Shown piece by piece: positions 38,732 to 50,724 of a DNA stretch of 64,000 nt. The position numbers and the translations under genes were made by a program. Within the stretch, counting starts at the first letter, position 1, and each line of letters opens with the position of its first letter. The notes under the pieces are model-generated. The model did not search any database and had not been told where the DNA came from. It saw nothing but the letters and a program-made list of their open reading frames with translations. The DNA is taken from contig BSDZ01000079.1 of the NCBI GenBank assembly GCA_030268105.1, positions 1 to 64,000 of the forward strand. The letters are read 5' to 3'. The stretch is from Volvox africanus (lineage: Eukaryota; Chlorophyta; Chlorophyceae; Chlamydomonadales; Volvocaceae).

Positions 38732-40957
38732 AGTATAAGCAACTGAATGCAATTCAATAAAAAAAGCAATTCAAAAAGTGGCAAAATGTCAAAATAATTT
38801 CAACACGATTCAAAGCAAAAAGGGTAAATACTTAAGGAATTGCACAAGCATCAAAATATTTCACAGCCGGCATCATAATGATTTCTGTTCTGACAAGAAT
38901 TATAATATTCAATTGAATACAACATAAAGGGCAGTTTCCCATCTTTTTACCCCATACAAAGCCAGTGGCACCCTGAGATCATCAAACCCGGCCTCCAAGC
39001 GCGGCACGCACCCGCCATTGGTTAAAGCAGTTGCCGGCTGATGGCACCCCGGGGGAATGCCGGGTAAATTTTCAGCTGAAGAGCAATAATGAGGGCCAGT
39101 TCAATTTTGATTTTGAACACTCATGAGTGAAAGAATGTCAGCAAATATGAGGGGGGGCCGGACGCTTTGCTGACACACAACAATTCACTCAATACGCAAG
39201 GATACTATAATGGTGTCGTACTGAAGATAACTGAACATAACATCACCCATTAGTGCACAACTTCCTTTGTTTGCATGCACATTTGTTATAAAATAGATAA
39301 CACAGTACACTTCTCCTCCCTATCCAGGCAGCCTTTTCTATGTCAAGTTGTATGCCATCCCCATTTCGTGGCGGCAGAAGGGTGACTTCATCTCTGGTAG
39401 AGCCTTTGCAAACGTTGCAGGTAACATCTCCGTACGGCAGTATACCAGCACTACTTCCCCACTTGCAACACTCTCCCGGTGCTTTACATCAACATGCTTC
39501 GTTCTTGATGCATATATGGGATATTTGCCTAGGTTCATCGCTCCTCGCGAGTACACCCAGATCTTAATTTTTGAGTTGTTGATGTCCATGCCTCCGCGCA
39601 TTTGGTTAAGCATTTGGCTTCTCGAACTGCACAGGGCTTCTCCGCTTCCACGGATGTAGCCACTCTTCACTTCATGCCCTTATCAGCCTTGGCTTGGCGT
39701 AATCCTTATTCCTAACTTGTCATCACCTCGACGAATATGGATATTATCAGGACGCCGCTCAGAAAAGCTGTAGATAGGTGTTGAAGTCAACAAAGCGCCC
39801 GGCCGTATTGTCCGGCGCTCCTATCGGATTAATTCCATTTAAGTCCGATCAAGCATTGTTCGTCGAAGAGCACGGTTGTTATCAGCTAGGTTAAGAAGGA
39901 TATCTCAAACGGATTACGACGTTTCTGGGCATGGCGTCTTGATAATAGAGATGTCATGTTGTCGCAGTCATGATACATAGAGAGAATTCTAGATAAGCAA
40001 GGATTGTTGGAATGTGAGCAACACTCATATACGAAAGAATGTCAGAGCAAGTAATACGGCCCACGAGGGGCCGGGCGCTTTGCTGATTTCAACAAGGATT
40101 GGAGGTAGTCAGATCGAGAGCCATTCCAATAGCAGTAGGCGGGAAGATGATGAAGTGGACATACTGGAGGATCCATCGCCATATAGGGCACTGGTCGGCA
40201 AATTGAATAACTTGGAATTTAGTACCCGACCAGACTTAGGATATGCCCTAAGCGTACTGTCCAGGTTTATGGGCAAGCCTAACAAGATGGCAATGGGAAT
40301 GCCAATAAGGTCCATGGTACGGAGGAGATGGTTGCGTATGCTATAGTGAAAGCGTTCGGGGGATGCCTTGTTAAGGGACAACGTATAGCGTATTGGACTT
40401 ATGATGGATGATGGAATTACGTGGACGCTGATATGTGGCGATATCTGTGGAGTGTCGAAGTAAATATGTCATGAGCAGCAGACGTTAATTGTTCCTGTAA
40501 ATTTTACCTACCAACGTTTGCAAATTTAACCTACCATATAATAAAGATTGTCCTGTCCTGGTTCATGGATAGAACCCCGTAAGTCTCACACTTGTCTCGC
40601 ACAACAAAGGCATTGTACATTTAATAATCGGCAAAATTTTGGTTTCTGATTTGGCGGTAATTATATTATTTAGCTGAAGAGCAACTTTCATTTCGTTTGA
40701 CCACTTCATTTCGTTTCACCACATGAAAGTGTGCCCACATTAGCAACTGAAATGAAAAAGTGGCAAATGTTCGAAAACTTATTGAATACTAAAAGGGTAA
40801 ATGCGTAAGCAATTGCACCAGCAGTTTAACATTTAAAAGCCCGCACCATAATGATAGCCCGCACCATAACTGTTCTGACGGAAAATAAATTTTTCAGCTG
40901 AAGAGCAATGATAAAGGCCAATTTAAATTCGATTTCCGCAAGAAAGTGCCCAGATTG
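38732..40957 (+). repeat. Satellite unit 19 (2226 bp, type B, with solo LTR)
   Basis: Solo LTR at 40005-40094. RNase H relic frame (minus) 39338-39670; RT relic frame (plus) 40014-40346. Third member of the 17-19 run. Confidence 0.96.
40005..40094 (+). mobile_element. TRIM solo LTR in unit 19
   Basis: Same element, site and target-site duplication as in unit 8. Confidence 0.9.
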
Positions 40958-43088
40958 AGTATAAGCAACTGAATGCAATTCAATAAAAAAAGCAATTCAA
41001 AAAGTGGCAAAATGTCAAAATAATTTCAACACGATTCAAAGCAAAAAGGGTAAATACTTAAGGAATTGCACAAGCATCAAAATATTTCACAGCCGGCATC
41101 ATAATGATTTCTGTTCTGACAAGAATTATAATATTCAATTGAATACAACATAAAGGGCAGTTTCCCATCTTTTTACCCCATACAAAGCCAGTGGCACCCT
41201 GAGATCATCAAACCCGGCCTCCAAGCGCGGCACGCACCCGCCATTGGTTAAAGCAGTTGCCGGCTGATGGCACCCCGGGGGAATGCCGGGTAAATTTTCA
41301 GCTGAAGAGCAATAATGAGGGCCAGTTCAATTTTGATTTTGAACACTCATGAGTGAAAGAATGTCAGCAAATATGAGGGGGGGCCGGACGCTTTGCTGAC
41401 ACACAACAATTCACTCAATACGCAAGGATACTATAATGGTGTCGTACTGAAGATAACTGAACATAACATCACCCATTAGTGCACAACTTCCTTTGTTTGC
41501 ATGCACATTTGTTATAAAATAGATAACACAGTACACTTCTCCTCCCTATCCAGGCAGCCTTTTCTATGTCAAGTTGTATGCCATCCCCATTTCGTGGCGG
41601 CAGAAGGGTGACTTCATCTCTGGTAGAGCCTTTGCAAACGTTGCAGGTAACATCTCCGTACGGCAGTATACCAGCACTACTTCCCCACTTGCAACACTCT
41701 CCCGGTGCTTTACATCAACATGCTTCGTTCTTGATGCATATATGGGATATTTGCCTAGGTTCATCGCTCCTCGCGAGTACACCCAGATCTTAATTTTTGA
41801 GTTGTTGATGTCCATGCCTCCGCGCATTTGGTTAAGCATTTGGCTTCTCGAACTGCACAGGGCTTCTCCGCTTCCACGGATGTAGCCACTCTTCACTTCA
41901 TGCCCTTATCAGCCTTGGCTTGGCGTAATCCTTATTCCTAACTTGTCATCACCTCGACGAATATGGATATTATCAGGACGCCGCTCAGAAAAGCTGTAGA
42001 TAGGTGTTGAAGTCAACAAAGCGCCCGGCCGTATTGTCCGGCGCTCCTATCGGATTAATTCCATTTAAGTCCGATCAAGCATTGTTCGTCGAAGAGCACG
42101 GTTGTTATCAGCTAGGTTAAGAAGGATATCTCAAACGGATTACGACGTTTCTGGGCATGGCGTCTTGATAATAGAGATGTCATGTTGTCGCAGTCATGAT
42201 ACATAGAGAGAATTCTAGATAAGCAAGGATTGGAGGTAGTCAGATCGAGAGCCATTCCAATAGCAGTAGGCGGGAAGATGATGAAGTGGACATACTGGAG
42301 GATCCATCGCCTTATAGGGCACCGGTCGGCAAATTGAATAACTTGGAATTTAGTACCCGACCAGACTTAGGATATGCCCTAAGCGTACTGTCCAGGTTTA
42401 TGGGCAAGCCTAACAAGATGGCAATGGGAATGCCAATAAGGTCAATGGTACGGAGGAGAAGGTTGCATATGCTATAGTGAAAGCGTTCGGGGGATGCCTT
42501 GTTAAGGGACAACGTATAGCGTATTGGACTTATGATGGATGATGGAATTACGTGGACGCTGATATGTGGCGATATCTGTGGAGTGTCGAAGTAAATATGT
42601 CATGAGCAGCAGACGTTAATTGTTCCTGTAAATTTTACCTACCAACGTTTGCAAATTTAACCTACCATATAATAAAGATTGTCCTGTCCTGGTTCATGGA
42701 TAGAACCCCGTAAGTCTCACACTTGTCTCGCACAACAAAGGCATTGTACATTTAATAATCGGCAAAATTTTGGTTTCTGATTTGGCGGTTATTATATTAT
42801 TTAGCTGAAGAGCAACTTTCATTTCGTTTGACCACTTCATTTCGTTTCACCACATGAAAGTGTGCCCACATTAGCAACTGAAATGAAAAAGTGGCAAATG
42901 TTCGAAAACTTATTGAATACTAAAAGGGTAAATGCGTAAGCAATTGCACCAGCAGTTTAACATTTAAAAGCCCGCACCATAATGATAGCCCGCACCATAA
43001 CTGTTCTGACGGAAAATAAATTTTTCAGCTGAAGAGCAATGATAAAGGCCAATTTAAATTCGATTTCCGCAAGAAAGTGCCCAGATTG
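40958..43088 (+). repeat. Satellite unit 20 (2131 bp, type A)
   Basis: RNase H relic frame (minus) 41564-41896; RT relic frame (plus) 42286-42477. States are 121C, 539T, 972T, 1386T, 1510A, 1833T and 2063A, the same haplotype as units 13 and 22. Confidence 0.96.
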
Positions 43089-44111
43089 AGTATAAGCAAC
43101 TGAATGCAATTCAATAAAAAAAGCAATTCAAAAAGTGGCAAAATGTCAAAATAATTTCAACACGATTCAAAGCAAAAAGGGTAAATACTTAAGGAATTGC
43201 ACAAGCATTAAAATATTTCACAGCCGGCATCATAATGATTTCTGTTCTGACAAGAATTATAATATTCAATTGAATACAACATAAAGGGCAGTTTCCCATC
43301 TTTTTACCCCATACAAAGCCAGTGGCACCCTGAGATCATCAAACCCGGCCTCCAAGCGCGGCACGCACCCGCCATTGGTTAAAGCAGTTGCCGGCTGATG
43401 GCACCCCGGGGGAATGCCGGGTAAATTTTCAGCTGAAGAGCAATAATGAGGGCCAGTTCAATTTTGATTTTGAACACTCATGAGTGAAAGAATGTCAGCA
43501 AATATGAGGGGGGGCCGGACGCTTTGCTGACACACAACAATTCACTCAATACGCAAGGATACTATAATGGTGTCGTACTGAAGATAACTGAACATAACAT
43601 CACCCATTAGTGCACAACTTCCTTTGCTTGCATGCACATTTGTTATAAAATAGATAACACAGTACACTTCTCCTCCCTATCCAGGCAGCCTTTTCTATGT
43701 CAAGTTGTATGCCATCCCCATTTCGTGGCGGCAGAAGGGTGACTTCATCTCTGGTAGAGCCTTTGCAAATGTTGCAGGTAACATCTCCGTACGGCAGTAT
43801 ACCAGCACTACTTCCCCACTTGCAACACTCTCCCGGTGCTTTACATCAACATGCTTCGTTCTTGATGCATATATGGGATATTTGCCTAGGTTCATCGCTC
43901 CTCGCGAGTACACCCAGATCTTAATTTTTGAGTTGTTGATGTCCATGCCTCCGCGCATTTGGTTAAGCATTTGGCTTCTCGAACTGCACAGGGCTTCTCC
44001 GCTTCCACGGATGTAGCCACTGTTAAAGTCAGCAAAGCGCCCGGCCCCTCCCTGGGCCGTATTACTTGCGGGGGTCATTTCTACGTATATGAGTGTTGCT
44101 CACTCTTAACA

Positions 44112-44121
44112 CGCCCCCGTG
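44112..44121 (-). promoter_or_regulatory. TRIM polypurine tract
   Basis: On the minus strand CACGGGGGCG abuts the TGTTAAG start of the 3' LTR. The copia element at 58016-59901 has GAGGGGGCG in the same place, before its own TGTTAAG. Confidence 0.7.
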
Positions 44122-44236
44122 AGCGACACTCCGTCAGTCCTCACGCTTTCCCCATGGCTGCCTCGTCCCGGCCTCCCTGCCCTGGTCAACAGCCAGCGGG
44201 ATTCGAACCGGCGACCTCTTATCCAGCCGCGCACAT

Positions 44237-44255
44237 GCGCTCGGGGCTCATAACC
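44237..44255 (-). promoter_or_regulatory. TRIM primer-binding site matching a Met-tRNA anticodon arm
   Basis: On the minus strand the bases directly after the 5' LTR read GGTTATGAGCCCCGAGCGC. The complement contains GGGCTCATAACC, the anticodon arm of a CAU (Met, most like initiator) tRNA. Drosophila copia is known to prime from the 5' half of initiator Met tRNA at the equivalent position. The exact host tRNA cannot be checked here. Confidence 0.7.
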
Positions 44256-44445
44256 TGTTAATGTCAGCAAAGCGCCCGGCCCCTCCTTGGGCCGTATTAC
44301 TTGCTCTGTCATTTATACGTATATGAGTGTTGCTCACTCTTAACACGCCCCCGTGAGCGACACTCCGTCAGAGCAAGTAATACGGCCCAAGGAGGGGCCG
44401 GGCGCTTTGCTGACTTTAACAGGTTATGAGCCCCGAGCGCACATG

Positions 44446-44491
44446 CGCGGCTGGCCGAGAGGTCGCCGGTTCGAATCCCGCTGGCTGTTGA
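44446..44491 (+). other. tRNA-derived segment (T-arm-like, exact Pol III box B) in the TRIM internal region
   Basis: GGTTCGAATCC at 44468-44478 fits the box B consensus. It is preceded by AGAGGTCGCC and followed by CGCTGGCTG, like the 3' half of a tRNA. The mirrored copy is at 44199-44209 on the minus strand. A partial box-A-like TGGCCGAGAGG at 44452-44462 lies only 5 bp upstream, too close for a normal tRNA gene. I infer a captured, shortened tRNA remnant, not a working tRNA. Confidence 0.55.
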
Positions 44492-44935
44492 CCAGGGCAG
44501 GGAGGCCGGGACGAGGCAGCTATCGGGAGACCGTGAAGCTCGAAGTAATACGGCCCAGGGAGGGGCCGGGCGCTTTGCTGACTTTAACAGCCACTCTTCA
44601 CTTCATGCCCTTATCAGCCTTGGCTTGGCGTAATCCTTATTCCTAACTTGTCATCACCTCGACGAATATGGATATTATCAGGACGCCGCTCAGAAAAGCT
44701 GTAGATAGGTGTTGAAGTCAACAAAGCGCCCGGCCGTATTGTCCGGCGCTCCTATCGGATTAATTCCATTTAAGTCCGATCAAGCATTGTTCGTCGAAGA
44801 GCACGGTTGTTATCAGCTAGGTTAAGAAGGATATCTCAAACGGATTACGACGTTTCTGGGCATGGCGTCTTGATAATAGAGATGTCATGTTGTCGCAGTC
44901 ATGATACATAGAGAGAATTCTAGATAAGCAAGGAT

Positions 44936-45025
44936 TGTTGGAATGTGAGCAACACTCATATACGAAAGAATGTCAGAGCAAGTAATACGGCCCACGAGGG
45001 GCCGGGCGCTTTGCTGATTTCAACA
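44936..45025 (+). mobile_element. TRIM solo LTR in unit 21
   Basis: Same element, site and target-site duplication as in unit 8. It is the only solo LTR in a unit that also holds the compound TRIM, about 350 bp downstream of that element. Confidence 0.9.
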
Positions 45026-45888
45026 AGGATTGGAGGTAGTCAGATCGAGAGCCATTCCAATAGCAGTAGGCGGGAAGATGATGAAGTGGACATACTGGAG
45101 GATCCATCGCCATATAGGGCACTGGTCGGCAAATTGAATAACTTGGAATTTAGTACCCGACCAGACTTAGGATATGCCCTAAGCGTACTGTCCAGGTTTA
45201 TGGGCAAGCCTAACAAGATGGCAATGGGAATGCCAATAAGGTCCATGGTACGGAGGAGATGGTTGCGTATGCTATAGTGAAAGCGTTCGGGGGATGCCTT
45301 GTTAAGGGACAACGTATAGCGTATTGGACTTATGATGGATGATGGAATTACGTGGACGCTGATATGTGGCGATATCTGTGGAGTGTCGAAGTAAATATGT
45401 CATGAGCAGCAGACGTTAATTGTTCCTGTAAATTTTACCTACCAACGTTTGCAAATTTAACCTACCATATAATAAAGATTGTCCTGTCCTGGTTCATGGA
45501 TAGAACCCCGTAAGTCTCACACTTGTCTCGCACAACAAAGGCATTGTACATTTAATAATCGGCAAAATTTTGGTTTCTGATTTGGCGGTAATTATATTAT
45601 TTAGCTGAAGAGCAACTTTCATTTCGTTTGACCACTTCATTTCGTTTCACCACATGAAAGTGTGCCCACATTAGCAACTGAAATGAAAAAGTGGCAAATG
45701 TTCGAAAACTTATTGAATACTAAAAGGGTAAATGCGTAAGCAATTGCACCAGCAGTTTAACATTTAAAAGCCCGCACCATAATGATAGCCCGCACCATAA
45801 CTGTTCTGACGGAAAATAAATTTTTCAGCTGAAGAGCAATGATAAAGGCCAATTTAAATTCGATTTCCGCAAGAAAGTGCCCAGATTG

Positions 45889-48019
45889 AGTATAAGCAAC
45901 TGAATGCAATTCAATAAAAAAAGCAATTCAAAAAGTGGCAAAATGTCAAAATAATTTCAACACGATTCAAAGCAAAAAGGGTAAATACTTAAGGAATTGC
46001 ACAAGCATCAAAATATTTCACAGCCGGCATCATAATGATTTCTGTTCTGACAAGAATTATAATATTCAATTGAATACAACATAAAGGGCAGTTTCCCATC
46101 TTTTTACCCCATACAAAGCCAGTGGCACCCTGAGATCATCAAACCCGGCCTCCAAGCGCGGCACGCACCCGCCATTGGTTAAAGCAGTTGCCGGCTGATG
46201 GCACCCCGGGGGAATGCCGGGTAAATTTTCAGCTGAAGAGCAATAATGAGGGCCAGTTCAATTTTGATTTTGAACACTCATGAGTGAAAGAATGTCAGCA
46301 AATATGAGGGGGGGCCGGACGCTTTGCTGACACACAACAATTCACTCAATACGCAAGGATACTATAATGGTGTCGTACTGAAGATAACTGAACATAACAT
46401 CACCCATTAGTGCACAACTTCCTTTGTTTGCATGCACATTTGTTATAAAATAGATAACACAGTACACTTCTCCTCCCTATCCAGGCAGCCTTTTCTATGT
46501 CAAGTTGTATGCCATCCCCATTTCGTGGCGGCAGAAGGGTGACTTCATCTCTGGTAGAGCCTTTGCAAACGTTGCAGGTAACATCTCCGTACGGCAGTAT
46601 ACCAGCACTACTTCCCCACTTGCAACACTCTCCCGGTGCTTTACATCAACATGCTTCGTTCTTGATGCATATATGGGATATTTGCCTAGGTTCATCGCTC
46701 CTCGCGAGTACACCCAGATCTTAATTTTTGAGTTGTTGATGTCCATGCCTCCGCGCATTTGGTTAAGCATTTGGCTTCTCGAACTGCACAGGGCTTCTCC
46801 GCTTCCACGGATGTAGCCACTCTTCACTTCATGCCCTTATCAGCCTTGGCTTGGCGTAATCCTTATTCCTAACTTGTCATCACCTCGACGAATATGGATA
46901 TTATCAGGACGCCGCTCAGAAAAGCTGTAGATAGGTGTTGAAGTCAACAAAGCGCCCGGCCGTATTGTCCGGCGCTCCTATCGGATTAATTCCATTTAAG
47001 TCCGATCAAGCATTGTTCGTCGAAGAGCACGGTTGTTATCAGCTAGGTTAAGAAGGATATCTCAAACGGATTACGACGTTTCTGGGCATGGCGTCTTGAT
47101 AATAGAGATGTCATGTTGTCGCAGTCATGATACATAGAGAGAATTCTAGATAAGCAAGGATTGGAGGTAGTCAGATCGAGAGCCATTCCAATAGCAGTAG
47201 GCGGGAAGATGATGAAGTGGACATACTGGAGGATCCATCGCCTTATAGGGCACCGGTCGGCAAATTGAATAACTTGGAATTTAGTACCCGACCAGACTTA
47301 GGATATGCCCTAAGCGTACTGTCCAGGTTTATGGGCAAGCCTAACAAGATGGCAATGGGAATGCCAATAAGGTCAATGGTACGGAGGAGAAGGTTGCATA
47401 TGCTATAGTGAAAGCGTTCGGGGGATGCCTTGTTAAGGGACAACGTATAGCGTATTGGACTTATGATGGATGATGGAATTACGTGGACGCTGATATGTGG
47501 CGATATCTGTGGAGTGTCGAAGTAAATATGTCATGAGCAGCAGACGTTAATTGTTCCTGTAAATTTTACCTACCAACGTTTGCAAATTTAACCTACCATA
47601 TAATAAAGATTGTCCTGTCCTGGTTCATGGATAGAACCCCGTAAGTCTCACACTTGTCTCGCACAACAAAGGCATTGTACATTTAATAATCGGCAAAATT
47701 TTGGTTTCTGATTTGGCGGTTATTATATTATTTAGCTGAAGAGCAACTTTCATTTCGTTTGACCACTTCATTTCGTTTCACCACATGAAAGTGTGCCCAC
47801 ATTAGCAACTGAAATGAAAAAGTGGCAAATGTTCGAAAACTTATTGAATACTAAAAGGGTAAATGCGTAAGCAATTGCACCAGCAGTTTAACATTTAAAA
47901 GCCCGCACCATAATGATAGCCCGCACCATAACTGTTCTGACGGAAAATAAATTTTTCAGCTGAAGAGCAATGATAAAGGCCAATTTAAATTCGATTTCCG
48001 CAAGAAAGTGCCCAGATTG
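45889..48019 (+). repeat. Satellite unit 22 (2131 bp, type A)
   Basis: RNase H relic frame (minus) 46495-46827; RT relic frame (plus) 47217-47408. Same diagnostic haplotype as unit 20, on the other side of unit 21. Confidence 0.96.
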
Positions 48020-50724
48020 AGTATAAGCAACTGAATGCAATTCAATAAAAAAAGCAATTCAAAAAGTGGCAAAATGTCAAAATAATTTCAACACGATTCA
48101 AAGCAAAAAGGGTAAATACTTAAGGAATTGCACAAGCATTAAAATATTTCACAGCCGGCATCATAATGATTTCTGTTCTGACAAGAATTATAATATTCAA
48201 TTGAATACAACATAAAGGGCAGTTTCCCATCTTTTTACCCCATACAAAGCCAGTGGCACCCTGAGATCATCAAACCCGGCCTCCAAGCGCGGCACGCACC
48301 CGCCATTGGTTAAAGCAGTTGCCGGCTGATGGCACCCCGGGGGAATGCCGGGTAAATTTTCAGCTGAAGAGCAATAATGAGGGCCAGTTCAATTTTGATT
48401 TTGAACACTCATGAGTGAAAGAATGTCAGCAAATATGAGGGGGGGCCGGACGCTTTGCTGACACACAACAATTCACTCAATACGCAAGGATACTATAATG
48501 GTGTCGTACTGAAGATAACTGAACATAACATCACCCATTAGTGCACAACTTCCTTTGCTTGCATGCACATTTGTTATAAAATAGATAACACAGTACACTT
48601 CTCCTCCCTATCCAGGCAGCCTTTTCTATGTCAAGTTGTATGCCATCCCCATTTCGTGGCGGCAGAAGGGTGACTTCATCTCTGGTAGAGCCTTTGCAAA
48701 CGTTGCAGGTAACATCTCCGTACGGCAGTATACCAGCACTACTTCCCCACTTGCAACACTCTCCCGGTGCTTTACATCAACATGCTTCGTTCTTGATGCA
48801 TATATGGGATATTTGCCTAGGTTCATCGCTCCTCGCGAGTACACCCAGATCTTAATTTTTGAGTTGTTGATGTCCATGCCTCCGCGCATTTGGTTAAGCA
48901 TTTGGCTTCTCGAACTGCACAGGGCTTCTCCGCTTCCACGGATGTAGCCACTGTTAAAGTCAGCAAAGCGCCCGGCCCCTCCCTGGGCCGTATTACTTGC
49001 GGGGGTCATTTCTACGTATATGAGTGTTGCTCACTCTTAACACGCCCCCGTGAGCGACACTCCGTCAGTCCTCACGCTTTCCCCATGGCTGCCTCGTCCC
49101 GGCCTCCCTGCCCTGGTCAACAGCCAGCGGGATTCGGACCGGCGACCTCTTATCCAGCCGCGCACATGCGCTCGGGGCTCATAACCTGTTAATGTCAGCA
49201 AAGCGCCCGGCCCCTCCTTGGGCCGTATTACTTGCTCTGTCATTTATACGTATATGAGTGTTGCTCACTCTTAACACGCCCCCGTGAGCGACACTCCGTC
49301 AGAGCAAGTAATACGGCCCAAGGAGGGGCCGGGCGCTTTGCTGACTTTAACAGGTTATGAGCCCCGAGCGCACATGCGCGGCTGGCCGAGAGGTCGCCGG
49401 TTCGAATCCCGCTGGCTGTTGACCAGGGCAGGGAGGCCGGGACGAGGCAGCTATCGGGAGACCGTGAAGCTCGAAGTAATACGGCCCAGGGAGGGGCCGG
49501 GCGCTTTGCTGACTTTAACAGCCACTCTTCACTTCATGCCCTTATCAGCCTTGGCTTGGCGTAATCCTTATTCCTAACTTGTCATCACCTCGACGAATAT
49601 GGATATTATCAGGACGCCGCTCAGAAAAGCTGTAGATAGGTGTTGAAGTCAACAAAGCGCCCGGCCGTATTGTCCGGCGCTCCTATCGGATTAATTCCAT
49701 TTAAGTCCGATCAAGCATTGTTCGTCGAAGAGCACGGTTGTTATCAGCTAGGTTAAGAAGGATATCTCAAACGGATTACGACGTTTCTGGGCATGGCGTC
49801 TTGATAATAGAGATGTCATGTTGTCGCAGTCATGATACATAGAGAGAATTCTAGATAAGCAAGGATTGGAGGTAGTCAGATCGAGAGCCATTCCAATAGC
49901 AGTAGGCGGGAAGATGATGAAGTGGACATACTGGAGGATCCATCGCCTTATAGGGCACCGGTCGGCAAATTGAATAACTTGGAATTTAGTACCCGACCAG
50001 ACTTAGGATATGCCCTAAGCGTACTGTCCAGGTTTATGGGCAAGCCTAACAAGATGGCAATGGGAATGCCAATAAGGTCAATGGTACGGAGGAGAAGGTT
50101 GCGTATGCTATAGTGAAAGCGTTCGGGGGATGCCTTGTTAAGGGACAACGTATAGCGTATTGGACTTATGATGGATGATGGAATTACGTGGACGCTGATA
50201 TGTGGCGATATCTGTGGAGTGTCGAAGTAAATATGTCATGAGCAGCAGACGTTAATTGTTCCTGTAAATTTTACCTACCAACGTTTGCAAATTTAACCTA
50301 CCATATAATAAAGATTGTCCTGTCCTGGTTCATGGATAGAACCCCGTAAGTCTCACACTTGTCTCGCACAACAAAGGCATTGTACATTTAATAATCGGCA
50401 AAATTTTGGTTTCTGATTTGGCGGTTATTATATTATTTAGCTGAAGAGCAACTTTCATTTCGTTTGACCACTTCATTTCGTTTCACCACATGAAAGTGTG
50501 CCCACATTAGCAACTGAAATGAAAAAGTGGCAAATGTTCGAAAACTTATTGAATACTAAAAGGGTAAATGCGTAAGCAATTGCACCAGCAGTTTAACATT
50601 TAAAAGCCCGCACCATAATGATAGCCCGCACCATAACTGTTCTGACGGAAAATAAATTTTTCAGCTGAAGAGCAATGATAAAGGCCAATTTAAATTCGAT
50701 TTCCGCAAGAAAGTGCCCAGATTG
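48020..50724 (+). repeat. Satellite unit 23 (2705 bp, type A, with compound TRIM)
   Basis: Compound TRIM at 48952-49520. The RNase H relic frame (minus) 48626-49009 is extended into the TRIM. RT relic frame (plus) 49922-50113. States are 121T, 539C, 1386T, 1510G, 1833T and 2063A. Confidence 0.96.
48952..49520. mobile_element. Compound palindromic TRIM in unit 23
   Basis: Same 569-bp element at the same site with the same gccac duplication as in unit 21. One clear difference is a G in place of A in the T-arm-like motif near 49137 (gattcggacc). It spread by array exchange. Confidence 0.88.

Larger units (their letters stand above)
44021..44345 (-). mobile_element. Complete TRIM retrotransposon within the compound element
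   Basis: Read on the minus strand this 325-bp segment is 5' LTR (44345-44256, 90 bp), internal region (44255-44112, 144 bp), 3' LTR (44111-44021, 91 bp). Both LTRs begin TGTTAAGAGTGAGC and end TTAACA; the 5' LTR ends in ATTAACA where the 3' LTR ends in TTTAACA. A primer-binding-like site follows the 5' LTR and a purine-rich tract precedes the 3' LTR, as LTR retrotransposon architecture requires. The size fits the known TRIM class. The internal region has no protein-coding frame of note. Confidence 0.82.
44021..44589. mobile_element. Compound palindromic TRIM in unit 21
   Basis: A 569-bp insertion with TG...CA ends and a 5-bp target-site duplication gccac (44016-44020 and 44590-44594). The outer 47 bases at each end are perfect inverted repeats. 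Order on the plus strand: LTR (minus orientation) 44021-44111, internal region 44112-44255, LTR (minus) 44256-44345, restart of the internal region 44346 to about 44367, then inverted (plus-orientation) LTR 3' part to 44421, internal region to about 44542, and LTR 3' part to 44589. The right arm is the inverse of the left over most of its length. It has no coding capacity, so it needs enzymes from another element. Confidence 0.88.
43089..45888 (+). repeat. Satellite unit 21 (2800 bp, type B, with both the compound TRIM and the solo LTR)
   Basis: The only unit with both insertions: compound TRIM 44021-44589 and solo LTR 44936-45025. The left part (121T, 539C) matches units 23-24. The right part (type B, 1833A) matches units 17-19. 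The RNase H relic frame (minus) 43695-44078 now opens inside the TRIM. The RT relic frame (plus) is 44945-45277. A private C-to-T change lies near 43770. Confidence 0.96.

Noticed and set aside
44446..44491. A functional tRNA gene
   Set aside because: There is no full cloverleaf: the A-like and B boxes are only 5 bp apart and no anticodon arm lies between them.
43959..44646. Frames of 100, 68 and 97 aa across the compound TRIM
   Set aside because: They read through GC-rich inverted LTR and tRNA-like sequence. The same peptide blocks appear on opposite strands because of the palindrome, which is what a non-coding foldback gives.
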